Part shown: positions 20,503-33,083 of the stretch, piece by piece
Numbering within the stretch: the first letter of the stretch is position 1
How the letters are laid out: every line of letters begins with the position of its first letter
NCBI RefSeq assembly: GCF_038502225.1
Contig: NW_027195229.1
Coordinates: 127,501 to 191,500 of the forward strand
Source: Cherax quadricarinatus
Lineage: Eukaryota; Arthropoda; Malacostraca; Decapoda; Parastacidae
Direction of reading: 5' to 3'
Length of the DNA: 64,000 nt
Program-made: the position numbers and the translations under genes
Notes under the pieces: generated by a model
The model's database searches: none
Told to the model about the DNA's origin: nothing
What the model saw: the letters and a program-made list of their open reading frames with translations, nothing else

Positions 20503-23321
20503 ATGAGGAGCCAGTCTATCAGCATCCTGTCGGCCAACATTAGAGGTTTCATTACTAATGTTGGAGAGCTCACACATAGTTTTGTGAACACTCGACGTCC
20601 CGACATGATAGCTGTTGTTGAAACATTTTTGGATGACAGGACTCCAGAAAATTTTGCAAGAATTGCTGGCTACACCTCATGGATGAGAAGAGACAGGCAA
20701 GGGCAAGGAGGAGGTGTTGCTGTGTGCTTCTCTAAAAGTGTTCATGCCCAGCACATTGATGTTGCCACCCCTACACATCTTGAAATGATGTTCTTCAAGC
20801 TCTGTATAAACACTAGTACCTCTGTACTAGCATGTGCAATGTACAGACCTCAGTGGCAACATGCAGACCCTATCAACTTCCTAATGGAAAATATTGACTC
20901 CCTTCTGCTACAACACAATTGTCAACATATTATAATTGTTGGTGACCTCAACCAGCACCTTATACAGAGGGACTTTGATGACCTTCTTGCAGTGTTTGAC
21001 ATGAGAAACTTTGTTGATTTCCCTACTCATATCTCTGGCTCCTCCCATGACCCAGTAGTGAGTGATCTGGCAGAAGGCATAGTCACTTGTCAACCCCTCG
21101 GCTACGTTGGATCGTCTGACCACAAGGTTGTTTTTACGACACTTAAGATCCCAACAGAACGAGGTGAGGAGTCCACACGCACAACCTGGCTATGGGAAAG
21201 AGGTAATTGGCCAGCCCTTTGCTCTGAGCTCGCCACCACCGACTGGAATGCTCTTCTCCAAGGGGATGTTGACAACCAAGTGAAAGCCTTCACTGGACAC
21301 ATCCTTAATCTACAACAAGAACACATTCCTCACCGGCAATATGTGACGAAGCCTACAGATCAGCCTTGGTTTGGCTTTCGTTGTAGAGAGGCTGCTACTG
21401 CTAAGTACAAAGCATGGTGAAGGTATAAGAGACATCCTACCACCTATAACAGGAACTTGCACATGCAAGCCTGTAGGCATATGGGTGATGTTCAAAAGTG
21501 GGCCATTGCTAAATGGGAGGTGGACACTAAAAGAAAGTTAGCATCAGGTAGGGTAGGCTCAAAACCTGGTGGTCCCTGGTCAAGGACAGACAAGGTTATC
21601 TGCCTGATGAACTTATTCCACCTCTAAATCGACAGGATGGGACCACCTCTACTAGTAGTCAAGAGAAGGTGGACCTCTTTGCTGAACACTTTGCTACCAA
21701 AATGCAAGTTCCTGATCCAGCAAGGGACCCTCCTTGGCTAGCTGCAAGAACTGTGTCAAAACTGTCAGTGGTGACAATAAGGCAGGAGGAGGTGCATTTC
21801 CTACTTAAATCGCTTGACCAAGAAAAGGCTGTGGGCCCAGACAAGTTGAGCCCAAGATTGTTGAGAAGATGTGCAGACCAGCTAGCAGCACCTCTAACTC
21901 GCATCTTTCAGCACTGCCTAGTACAGTGTAAATGGCCCTCTCTATGGAAAGAGGCAAATGTAGTCCCTGTTCACAAAAATAAGAGCAGAGCAGAAATCAG
22001 CAACTACAGACCAGTGTCACTCCTGTCAATCACTGGTAAGATCCTTGAGACAATAATCAAAAGACAAATGACAGAGTTTTTTGACTACCACTCACTACTT
22101 TGTGATCGTCAATATGGCTTCAGGAAAGGTTACTCTGCTGCTGATCTGTTGTTAAACCTCTCCACTAAGTGGCACCAGTCACTGGATGAATCCAAAGTCA
22201 GCTGTGTGGTAGCACTGGACATTGCTGGCGCTTTCGACCGGGTGTGGCACCAGGGCCTCTTAGCAAAACTTCAAGCACTGGGAATTGCAGGCTCTACGCT
22301 ATGTCTCCTCAGTGATTACCTTCATGGTAGATCTCTAAGTGTAGTTCTCAATGGAACGGAATCAGCAAGATATCCTATTGGGGCAAGTGTTCCACAAGGA
22401 AGCGTGCTGGGTCCATTGTTATGGAATGTCTACTTCAACGACCTTCTTCATCTCATCCCAGAATCACATGCATATGCAGATGACTGTACACTGACATTCA
22501 CTTATCCAAGAGAAGAAATGCCAGCTGCTCTAAGCTACATCAATCACCAGCTGAGAGCTATATCAGCTTGGGGAAATAGATGGCAAGTAACATTTGCACC
22601 TGAGAAAAAGCAAATGATGATCGTCTCTAGGCACCATGATGGTAATGCTGGTGCAGTAGTAAGGATGAATGGGAGGATGTTGGCACCTGGAGAAGAAGTT
22701 GATATCCTTGGGGTGAAATTTGACTCCAAACTAACCATGAAGAACCATGTTGTAAATCTTGCAAACAAGGTAGCCAGGAAGCTTACAGCACTTTGCCGTA
22801 TCTCCCATCTGCTTGACAGTAGGGGTTGCAAGATCCTGTACGAGACACAAGTACGCTCGCACCTTGAGTATGCTCCACTTTCTTGGTTTGCCTGCCCCCC
22901 CTCTCATCTGCGACTGCTTGACAGAGTAGAGAACAGAGCAAGACGTCTCATCTCTCGCCTGGACCCATCCTGGACAGATCTGTCATTTCAGCAGAGCCTT
23001 CAACATAGCAGGGATGTGGGTGGCCTTACTGTTATGTACAAGGCCAATATTGTCAAAATACCACACTTGGATCCACTTCGAGGACAGCGTGAAACAAGCT
23101 TTTATGCCACAAGACGGGCAGAAAGCAGCAACTTCACTCTGGTTGTACCCTTCTCCAGAACATCACTCCATCTGAGATCATACATACCCAGGATGACTCG
23201 AGTATGGAACACATTCGTACAGGATAATGATGTCAACGAGATAAAGTCAGCTGATCAAATGAAAATGCTGGCCCACAGATGGCTCCAACTTCATCCTGTT
23301 TCCTACTTGTATGTCTCATAA
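20503..23321 (+). pseudogene. LINE ORF2 (endonuclease + reverse transcriptase), one stop and one frameshift
   Basis: It starts at ATG 20503 (MRSQSISILSANIRG). Endonuclease motifs: SANIRG, VVETFLDD, IIIVGDLNQHL and GSSDHKVVF. RT motifs: SNYRPVSLLSITGKI, YGFRKGYSAAD, VALDIAGAFDRVWH (motif A), ASVPQGSVLGPLLWN and HAYADDCTL (YADD box). The C-terminus is PRMTRVWNTF...LQLHPVSYLYVS. Against copy 2, codon CGA became TGA at 21418-21420 and one C is lost near 21560. Otherwise it is open. The clade (Jockey, I or R1 group) needs a tree. Confidence 0.85.
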
Positions 23322-23454
23322 CAATAAAAATGCTTTCAAATGAGCTGATGTAGGTAACAGCTCTTAGCTTACCAATAAAGTTAGGAATCCTTAACCTGTA
23401 AATAGCTGTCAATAAAGCTAGGGATCCTTAACCTTGTCAAACCCTGTGTAAAAA

Positions 23455-24024
<570 letters not shown>

Positions 24025-25189
24025 GGGAAATGTTGAGTGAATGTGTGGGGAGTTTTGAAACAAGTGTGAGAGCACTTGTGGTTGGGGATTTCAATGCTAT
24101 AGTGGGTAAAAATGTTGTAGAGGGAGTAAATTTGAGGTGCCAGGGGTGAATGAAAATGAGGAGCCTTTAATTGAGCTATGTGTAGAAAGAGGTTTGGTAA
24201 TAAGTAATACATATTTTATGAAAAACAGAATAAATAAATATACAAGTTATGATACAGCACATAATGAAAGTACGTAGTTTGTTAGATTATGTATTGATGG
24301 ATAAAAGGTTGATGGGTAGGCTCCAGGATGTACATGTTTATAGAGGGGCAACTGATGTATCAGATCATTATTTAGTTGTAGCTACAGTTAGAGTAAGAGG
24401 TAGAGGGGACAAGAGGAAAATGGCAAAAACAAGTAAGAGAGAGGTGAAAGTGTGTAAACTAAGAGAGGAGGAAGTTTGGGCAAGATATAAGCAACTATTG
24501 GCAGAAAGGTGGGCTAGTGCAAGTATTAGGGGGGGGGGGTTGAAGAGGGTTGGAATAGTTTTAAACATGTAGTATTAGCATGTGGGGCAGAAGTTTGTGG
24601 CTATAGGAGGGTGGGTGCAGGAGGAAAGAGGAGTGATTGGTGGAATGATGAAGTAAAGGGTGTGATAAAAGAGAAAATGGTAGCTTATGAGAAGTTTTTA
24701 CAAAGCAGAAGTGTTATAAGAAGAGCAGAGTATATGGAGAGTAAAAGAAAGGTGAAGAGAGTGGTGAGAGAGTGCAAAAGGAGAGCAGATGACAGAGGGG
24801 GAGAGGCACTGCAAAGAAATTTTGATGAAAATAAGAAAAAAATTTGGAATGAGTTAAACAAGTAAAGTAAGTCTAGGGAACGAATGGATTTGTGAGTTAA
24901 AAACAAAGTAGGGGAGTTAGAAGAAGAGGAGATGGAGGTATTGGGTAGATGGCGAGAATATATTGAAGAACTTTTAAAAGTCAACGAAGAAAGGAAGGCG
25001 GTAATTTCGTGCATTGGCCAGGGAGGTATACCATCTTTTAGGAGTGAAGAACAGGCTATGAGTGTGGAAGAGGTGCATGAGGCATTACATAGAATGAAAG
25101 AGGGTAAAGCAGCTGGAATTGACGGGATAATGACAGAAATGTTAAAAGCGAGGGGGGGGGGATAGTGTTAAAGTGGTTGGTATTTTTGT

Positions 25190-25383
25190 TTTTGGAGGGA
25201 TATGTTGTGTATCTTTATATGTTTATGCTTCTAGACTGTTGTATTCTGAGCACCTCTGCAAAAACAGTGATAATGTGCGAGTGTGGTGAAAGTGTTGAAT
25301 GATGATGAAAGTATTTTCTTTTTGGGGATTTTCTTTCTTTTTTGGGTCACCCTGCCTCGGTGGGAGACGGCCGACTTGTTGAG

Positions 25384-25416
<33 letters not shown>
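25190..25416 (+). mobile_element. RTE 3' UTR fragment with poly(A)
   Basis: Only the 3' UTR of an RTE subfamily: 'ctgttgtattctgagcacct', then 'tgcctcggtgggagacggcc' and a 34-base A run. It matches the 3' end of RTE-C at 26975-27110. It splits the RT coding sequence of RTE-C. A severe 5' truncation. Confidence 0.8.
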
Positions 25417-25419
<3 letters not shown>

Positions 25420-26629
25420 AAAGAGGGGAAGGTACCTAGGGATTGGCAGAGAGCATGTATAGTTCCTTCATATAAAGGGAAGGGGGACAAAAGAGATTGT
25501 AAAAATTACATTGGAATTAGTTTACTGATTATACCAAGAAAAGTGTACGGCAGGGTTATTATTGAAAGAATTAGCAAGGAGGTTTGAGAGTGGGTAGCAA
25601 ATGCGTAGATCAAGTGTTTACATTGAAGCATATATGTGAACAGTATTTAGATAAAGGTAGAGAAGCTTTCATTGCATTTTTGGATTTAGAAAAGGCACAT
25701 GACAGAATTTATAGGGGAGTAATGTGGCAGATGATTAAAGTATTTGGAATAGGCAGTAAGTTACTAAATGCTGTTTTTATGAGGATAGTGAGGCTCAGGT
25801 TAGGGTGTGTAGAAAAGAGGGAGACTACTTTCCGGTAAAAGTAGGTCTTAGACAGGGATGTGTAATGTCACCATGGTTGTTTAATATATTTATAGATGGG
25901 GTTGTAAAAGAAGTAAATGCTAGGGTGATCGGGAGAGGAGTGGGATTAAATTATGGGGAATCAAATACATAATGGGAATTGACACAGTTACTTTTTGCTG
26001 ATGATAACTGTGCTTATGGGAGATTCTAAAGAAAAATTGCAAAGGTTAGTGGACGAGTTTGGGAGTGTGTGTAAAGGTAGAAAGTTGAAAGTGAACATAG
26101 AAAAGAGTAAGGTGATGAGGGTATCAAATGATTTAGATAAAGAAATATTGGATATCAAATTGGAGAGGAGTATGGAAGAAGTGAATGTTTTCAGATATTT
26201 GGGAGTTAACGTGTTAGCGGATGGATTTATGAAGGATGAGGTTAACCATAGAACTGATGAAGGAAAAAAGGTGAGTGGTGCGTTGAGGTATATGTGTGGA
26301 GGCAAAAAACTTTATCTATGGAGGCAAAGAAGGTAATGTTTGAAAGTATAGTAGTACCAACACTCTTATATGGGTGTGAAGCTAGGGTTATAAATGCTGC
26401 AACGAGGAGACGGTTGGAGGCAGTGGAGATGTCCTGTCTAAGGGCAACGTGTGGTGTATTATGCAGAAAATTTGGAGAAGGTGTGGATTTAATAAAAGTA
26501 TTTGTCAGAGGGCTGAAGAGGGGTTGTTGAGGTGGTTTGGTCATTTAGAGAGAATGGATTAAAGTAGAATTTGTACATTTTATTAGTGCTTTACATTTAT
26601 TTGGCATTCTTTTCTGCATGTAAATCTAT

Positions 26630-26972
26630 ATTTAATCTAGGGAAGTGGCTAGGGAAGTGACCTAGAGTCCTTATGGAGGGGGATTCCCCTTCCAAACAAT
26701 AACCTCTCTTCCCTCTCTCCTCTTCCCTGTCTTCCATTCATCAACAACAGCCTTCAATAAAAGTAACCGTCATGTTGAATGTTCATTCTTTTGTGCATAT
26801 AAATCTATCTTTAAGGTAAAAAAAAAATTTTTGTTGACACTTCTGGGTGTGTGGAACGAATTAATTGGATTTACATTATTTCTTATGGGGAAAATGGATT
26901 CGCAAATCGTCAATTTCAATAATAAGTCACACTCTCTGGAACGGATTAATTGTGAAAAACGAGGGTCCACTG
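26630..26972 (+). mobile_element. Tigger 3' end fragment
   Basis: C-terminal codons and 3' UTR of a Tigger (GGGGGATTCCCCTTCCAAAC, later 'cttatggggaaaatggattc') end with GAGGGTCCACTG at 26972 before TA. It separates the RT C-terminus and the 3' UTR of RTE-C. The 5' end is indistinct; 26563-26630 has no match I recognise. Confidence 0.7.
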
Positions 26973-27174
26973 TATATACTTCTAAACTGTTGTATCCTGA
27001 GCACCTCTGCAAATACAGTGATTATGTATGAGTGAGGTGAAAGTGTTGAATGATGAAACTATTTTCATTCTGGGGATTTTCTTTCTTTTTGGGTCACCCT
27101 GCCTTTAAGAAAAAAAATTATTTTTAAAAATCTTCCCATACACACATAAACTTTTATTTTGGTGTATGCCACAG

Positions 27175-28254
27175 TTCAACTCTTTCAGGGTTTCGGCCGT
27201 ACTAGTACGGCTTACGCACCAGGGTTTTTGACGTACTAGTACGCCTAAATTCTAGCGCCCTCAAATCTAGTGAGAGAAAGCTGGTAGGCCTACATATGAA
27301 AGAATGGGTCTATGTGGTCAGTGTGCGTGGTACAAAAAATCCTGCAGCACACAGTGCATAATGAGAGAAAAAAGACTGACCGTGTTTTTGGATTAAAACA
27401 GTGACTTTGCACTGTATTTTCGTATGGTATTTATTGTTGTATTCGAGTTTTCCTGGTCTCATTTTATAGAATGGAAGACATATTACAGAAATCGAGATGA
27501 TTTTGATCGGTTTTCCAAAGAAAAGTACCTTGAAATTGAGCTCAAAGTAGCAGAAATGTTCGATTTTTACCAAAGTTCAAAAGTAAACAAATCATGCTAT
27601 ACATCCAATACACGTCAACTGGTGAGTCTAATATTCTTTCACAAGTGCGCTGATATTATTTTTATCATTTCTACACTAATGCAGTAGTCTGCATAACAGT
27701 AAATCTTCTATTTTTTGTGAGAATAAAAATTCAAAGTGGAAAGCAAAAGAATGTAAGAGGGGCATGGGGACGTGACTAATGAACAGAGGAAATGATATTT
27801 TAGTGCCAGGAATGTCCTTCTTGTTTATTCTGGACCCTATTCGGAAATTGGCATCTTTTGAAATTTGTGTGAAATTGGCAAAATTGCTAAATTCTGACCA
27901 CTGCATTGGATAGTTGAAATCAGTAAATGGGTGGCTTCTTGTACTCATTCTATAGAAAAAAATGGAGTTCTAGCGAAATAGTTATGATTTTTGTCGACAA
28001 GTACACTGGAATTGGCCAAAAATAGGGCTCAAAGTGGGCAAAATCGCCGATGAGTAAACATCGTCGAGACCGGTAACTTCACGAGAGCATAATTCCGTAA
28101 GTTTTCCATCAAATTTCATATTTTTGGTGTAATTATGATCGGGAAAAGATTCTCTATCTTTTCATAAGAAAAAATGTTTTTTTTTTTTTTTTTTAAATTT
28201 GGCCAACCCTGATAACAAGTCTCTGAGAGGGCCTGTCGACTCTGAAAGGGTTAA
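27175..28254 (+). mobile_element. piggyBac-derived MITE, uninterrupted copy
   Basis: The best reference copy of the family, ~1.08 kb. Its left end is slightly mutated ('caactctttcagggtttcgg'). Two CGTACTAGTACG palindromes follow (about 27207-27218 and 27230-27241). The shared leader ('ctggtaggcctacatatgaa') and a long AT-rich body come next. The right end 'tctgaaagggttaa' has TTAA at 28251-28254. No ORF of note. Confidence 0.85.
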
Positions 28255-28284
28255 GGGTTAAAGCAGTTAAGTTTTATGTGGAAA

Positions 28285-29745
28285 ATGTTACTCTGCTTAC
28301 ACTCCAACAGTACATCTATTAAAAATCACTTGCTTCCATCCACTCCTATCTAAAACACTAACACAAGCCTGTTAATATCCAAAATGGTTATAACAATAAC
28401 CCAAAGTTTTAAAAGGTGGATCAGCAAGCCAGTGGAAGGCTTCAGCCAGATAGCCAAAAGCTCCAGCTGCAGATCATCATATACTAAGATCCATGTCAGG
28501 AACACTTATCATGTTTTTTGAGAAACCTTACCAAAGCTAACAAGCTTGTTGGATGCTCAAGCACCTAAAACTCAAAGCCTCTTGTAACTCCTCTCTCTAA
28601 TCATTCTCGAAATGACCCTTTCTCCTCCTACCCTCCACCCCAGATTTCCACACCCTCTAGTTAACCTATCCCTGTCCTTCCCTTCTACATACCCACACTA
28701 CCTCAACAACCCCTGCTCAACTTTCTGAATTATAACCCTAGTCACCCTACATCACCTTTTAATTTCTAACTCTGAATTCTCTGTATTATGTTCACAACAC
28801 ACATTACTCTCAAGCATGATATCTCTATTGCTTCTAGCCTCCTTTTCACTGTAGCATTCAATGCCCATGCCTTACACCCACATAAATGAGTTAGTACCCC
28901 AATAGTCTGGTATATTCCCTATTTTTTTTTGCCTCCATCGGTAAACTAATCTCTTTCCACAGATACTTCAATATACCACGCACCTTTCCCACCCCCCTCT
29001 ATTCTATGATTCACTTCATCTTCCATAGACCCATCTGGTGACATATCCACTCCCAAATATCTTAACACATCTACTTCTTCCATACTCCATCTTTCTAATC
29101 TGATATTCAATCTATCAGAACCTCGACTTTTTATCTTCATTACCTTTCTTTTTCTGTGTTCACTTTTAATTTTTTTCTCTTACATACCCCTCCCCCAAAG
29201 TTATCTACCAACTTTTTTATTTTGCCTTCAGAATCCTCTACAAGAACTAGGATAACTTCCACTTTTGTATCAAACATCTTTCAATCCCACACTCCTTCCC
29301 AACATATTATCATTTACTTCTGTCACAACCCCATCTATAAAAATGTTAAACACTATGATGACATCACGCATTCCTATCTAGTCCTACTTTCCCTCCTACA
29401 TACCCTAACATGAGCCTCACTCTGTGCATACAAATTTAACTACTTTTAGTAACCTACCACCTATTCCATACATTTACAACATCAGCCACATGACTCCCCT
29501 ATCCACCCTAACTACATCCCTAAATGCAACAAACTGCTCCTCACTTATATATATCAATGTAAACACTTGGTCTATGCGTCCCTTACCCAGTGCACATTCC
29601 CTACTAGGAAGGTAAAGTTTACTGCAGAATTATTATTGAAAGGACTGGTGGTAAGACAAGTAGGATTACAAAGCAGGAGGAAGGATTTAGGAAGGGAAGA
29701 GGATATGAATACCAAGTGTTTGCATTGAAACAAACTAATTTTGAC
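28285..29745 (-). pseudogene. Degraded RTE fragments, inverted pair
   Basis: 28285-29590 is a decayed minus-strand RTE (SDRLNIRLERWSMEEVDVLR and YLGVDMSPDGSMEDEVNHRI at 28946-29140; further antisense RT similarity up to 29590). 29610-29745 is a plus-strand piece covering an overlapping part (GKVYCRIIIERT, FRKGRG, QVFALKQ). The two pieces face each other. Multiple stops; inactive. Confidence 0.7.
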
Positions 29746-29934
29746 CTTAATCAACAACACTTAACAAAAATATGCAATAGCATTAACACTTAATGACATT
29801 AGTTTTAGACACTAGCAGGATAACAAATCTAAATTTGTGAATAATGCTCACTCTTAGAAAACAATACATAGTATTCTATATTAACACCACTCTCTCTCTC
29901 TCCCCACACACTTCCTCACTCTATCTTTCCATCT
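29746..29934. other. No recognisable feature
   Basis: AT-rich sequence with a short CT run (about 29890-29905). I see no coding, repeat or RNA signal. Confidence 0.5.
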
Positions 29935-30075
29935 TGTTCTCAGTCATCCACATACATCAACTATCTCTACAGCACTACATCAATCATCTCTACAACACCT
30001 ACTGACCATAATGCTGGTACTTGTGTGTCAACACACAATAACCATCTGTACAACACCTGCTGACCATAATGCTGG
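29935..30075 (-). repeat. Splice-donor minisatellite, distal part
   Basis: The continuation of the ~56-bp tandem array at 33084-33422, cut off by the TA element at 30078-33081. On the minus strand the units contain CACACAAGTACCAGCATTAT and similar. The sequence on either side of the TA element joins in register at the GGTA of one unit. Confidence 0.75.
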
Positions 30076-30543
30076 TACAGGTTGGCCATCACTAATCCGG
30101 CAATCAGAAATCTGGTTCCATCAGTAATCCAGCACTAATTCTGGCCTGAATAATTTCAAATTTCTGGGGTCGCCACACCAACCTGCTGCTACTGTTCGGT
30201 GGCGTTACTTGCTGCATAAGTCATTCCAATTTCTTTTTCTCCATTTACTGTTATAACCTGCTCACTAGCCATGGTTCCAATGAATAAAAGAAATTCTTTT
30301 TGTTGTGTAAAGCACATACACCATACATTGTCCATAAAAGATAAGGTGGCCTTGAAGCCACTGTCGGTAACCAATGGTTTGTATGTCATATTCTCGTATT
30401 TTTTGGTCTCATTTGATAGAATGGAAGATATATTACAGAAATAGATATAATTTTGATTGGTTTCATGCTGGAAAGTACCTTAGCCCTTTGACTGTTCCGG
30501 CCGTACATATACGTCTTACGAGCTAGTGTTTTGGACGTATATA

Positions 30544-31641
30544 CAGTGGAACCCCGCCCAACGGCAGCATCAAGTAATGGCAAAATTCGTCTAACAGTGC
30601 TCTTTGGCATGAAAAAAAGTGGCTCTAGCAACGGCGAAAAACTCATCTAATGGCGTTCAGCCCGAGTGGGCCCAGCCACTCCAAGACTCAGAATGCCATT
30701 GTTTACAAGCCGTAGTGGTCAATTTCACGTGTACCTGCGATATATTTTGCATTATTCCAGCGTTTTTAGCACTTGTAACTGCTAAATAAGCCACCATGGG
30801 CCCCAAGAAAGCTTCTAGTGCCAAGCCTGTGGTAAAAAGGGTGAGAATTACGATGGAAATGAATAAAGATCGTTGAAAAATATGAAAGTGGAGTGCGTAT
30901 GTCTGAGTTGGAAAGGCTGTACAACAAATCCCATTCAATCATCAGTACTATCTTGGACCTGCAAGAACCTCAAGTGCAACAGCAACAGATCACATCTCAG
31001 GAATGTTCTTCAGAGCAGGAGGAAGAGAGACAGAGGAAGATGACTTCATCAAGGATTAGGGAAATGTGTACAATGTTTACAAAGGAGCAAGCATTTATCG
31101 ATGAATTTTATCCTGTCACAGCTGTTGCATGCCGTATTGGCAACATGTACAATGACACTCTTGTGTCCCATTTTAGGGAAATCCTAAGGACATGTGAGAA
31201 ACAGAGCTCTCTTGACAGATTTTTGGTGCAACAGGGGTCCAGTGACTCCCAAGCTGGTCCTAGTGGCATTAAAAATCCAAGAAGGGAGGTAACCCCACCA
31301 AAGGACTTGGTACCTGAAGTCTTTATGAAAGGGGATTCCACTTCCAAACAATAGAACACCTGCATCATCTGGCCTCCTACTGTCTCATCACTCATCAACA
31401 ACTCCACAATAAAAGTAAGTGGCATTTAATTATTGTTTATTTTGCATGTCCCTTTCATTTTTTGTGTAGGGAAATCTACATTTCATGAAAAAAATTATTT
31501 TGTTTAATACTTTTGGGTGTCTGGAACGGATTAATTCTATTTCCATTATTTCTTATGGGGAAAATTAATTTGACTAACGGCAAATTCGACTAACAGCTAG
31601 CTCTATAGAACAAATTAATGCCGTTGGTCGAGGGTCCACTC
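30544..31641 (+). mobile_element. Internally deleted Tigger, 1.1 kb, both ends present
   Basis: The left end is CAGTGGAACCCCGCCCAACG and the right end GGTCGAGGGTCCACTC, with TA on both sides. It holds the 5' UTR, the transposase start (MGPKKASSAKPVVKRVRI at 30796), part of the N-terminal helix-turn-helix region (SELERLYNKSHSIISTI), then jumps to the C-terminal ~110 codons. The whole DDE catalytic domain is deleted. It keeps the termini needed for movement in trans. Confidence 0.85.
30893..31354 (+). pseudogene. Tigger transposase remnant lacking the catalytic domain
   Basis: This open 153-codon frame fuses part of the CENP-B-like N-terminus (about residues 1-25, SELERLYNKSHSIISTILDL) to the C-terminal tail (REMCTMFTKEQAFIDEFYPV...GPSGIKNPRREVTPPKDLVP...GDSTSKQ). 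The true start at 30796 is cut off by a frameshift near 30870. No DDE residues remain, so no transposase activity is expected. A DNA-binding product is conceivable but speculative. Confidence 0.8.
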
Positions 31642-33083
31642 TATATTCAATAATTCTAGTGGCTTCAAATCAAGCAGGAGAAAGATGGAAGGTCAACATG
31701 TGAGAGAATGGGTCTGTGTGGTCAGTGTGCACTGTATAAAAAAAATCCTGCAGCACGCAGTGCATGATGAGAAAAAAAAACTCTGTTTCTGGATTAAAAC
31801 ACTGACTTTGAGGTGTATCTTTGTATAGTATTTATGGTTGCATTGTCGTTTTCCTGGTCTCATTTGATAGAATGGAAAACATATTACAGAAATACCAGTA
31901 ATTTTGATTAGTTTCACGATGAAAACGACCGTGAAATTGAGCTCAAAGTAGCGGAAATATTCGATTTTTACCAATGTTCACGAGTAAACAAATCACACCA
32001 CACGTCCAATACACGTCAACTGGGGAGTCTAATATTCTTTCACTAGTGCAATGATATTATTTATACCATTTTTACAATAATGCATTAGTCTGCATAACAG
32101 TAAATCTTCTGTTTTTTGTGAGAATAAAATATCAAAACAGAAAGCAAGAGTAATATAAGAGGGGCCTGGAGATGTGACTAATGAACAGAGGATATGTTAT
32201 TTTAGTGCCAATAATGTCTGCATTGTTTATTCTGGACCCTATTTTCAAATTGGCATCTTTTTTAATTTGCGTAAAATTGGCCAAATTGCCAATTCCTGAC
32301 CACTTTATTGGGTAGTTAAATCAATAAATGGGTGGTTTCTTGTACTCAATCGATAGAAAAAATGGAGTTCTAAAGAAATTGCTATGAGTTTGGTCAACTG
32401 GACCACTGGAATTGGCCGAATATAGGGCTCAAAGCCAGTGAAATCGCCAATGCGTGTACGTCGCAGAGATCGCTAACTTCGCTGGAGCATAATTCTAAGT
32501 TTTCAATCAAATTTTGTGCTTTTGGTGTCATTAGCATCTGGGAAAGATTCTCTATCATTTCATAAGAAAAAATCCTTTTTTTTTTTCCAAATGCAGAAGT
32601 CTGCATAACAGTAAATCTTCTATTTTTTGTGTGAATAAAAATTCAAAATGGAAAGCAAGAGTAATATAAGAGGGGCCTGGAGACATGACTAATGAACAGA
32701 GAAAATGTTATTGTGGTGCTAGGAATGTCTGCATTTTTTATTCTGGACCCTATTTTGAAATTGACATCTCTTGAAATTTGTGTTAAATGGCCAAATTACC
32801 AAATACTGACCACTTTATTGGGTAGCTGAAATAGGTAAATGGGTGGTTTCTTGTACTCAATCGACTGAATAGAAGGAATACTAGCGAAATAGCTATGAGT
32901 TTGGTAGACTGGAACAATGGAATGGGCCAAAAATAGGGTGTAAAGTGGGTGAAATTGCTGATGCCTAAATATCACTGTTGGGTTAAGTGTATTCTAACCT
33001 AACCACTCTGTAATCTGGCAAAAATCACTAATACAGTATCTCACAGCTCCCGATGATGCCGGATAAGTGATGGACAACCTATA

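Larger units (their letters stand above)
19853..23454 (+). mobile_element. CCHC-gag LINE, copy 1, between microsatellites
   Basis: A non-LTR retrotransposon with a gag-like ORF1 (to 20492), an ORF2 (20503-23321) and a 3' UTR carrying an imperfect tandem pair ('caataaagttaggaatcctt' and 'caataaagctagggatcctt'). It ends in poly(A) near 23450-23462. The 5' edge abuts a (TCTG)n tract and the 3' edge a (GA)n tract. It lies in the endonuclease region of RTE-C, where RTE-B has a short GA run (about 11367-11381). It is very similar to copy 2 (42093-44920), so activity was recent. Confidence 0.85.
30480..32590 (+). mobile_element. piggyBac-type MITE (TATA-core subfamily) with Tigger insert
   Basis: It starts TTAGCCCTTTGACTGTTCCG with the 'cgtacatatacgtc' palindrome. 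The second palindrome (GACGTATATA...) is broken by the Tigger at 30544-31641, after which 'attctagtggcttcaaatca' resumes. The body runs to about 32590. Another partial copy of the body follows directly (32590-32985), duplicating 32085-32480 in diverged form; a 105-bp body piece also precedes it (30375-30479). Confidence 0.7.
30078..33081. mobile_element. TA-flanked inverted-repeat element filled with MITEs
   Basis: The left end CAGGTTGGCCATCACTAATC and the right end, read inverted, TAGGTTGTCCATCACTTATC are near-identical, each next to TA (30076-30077 and 33082-33083). This suggests a Tc1/mariner-Tigger-group element. The interior (about 30375-32990) is occupied by piggyBac-MITE sequences and a deleted Tigger. 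No transposase of its own is recognisable. Confidence 0.75.
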
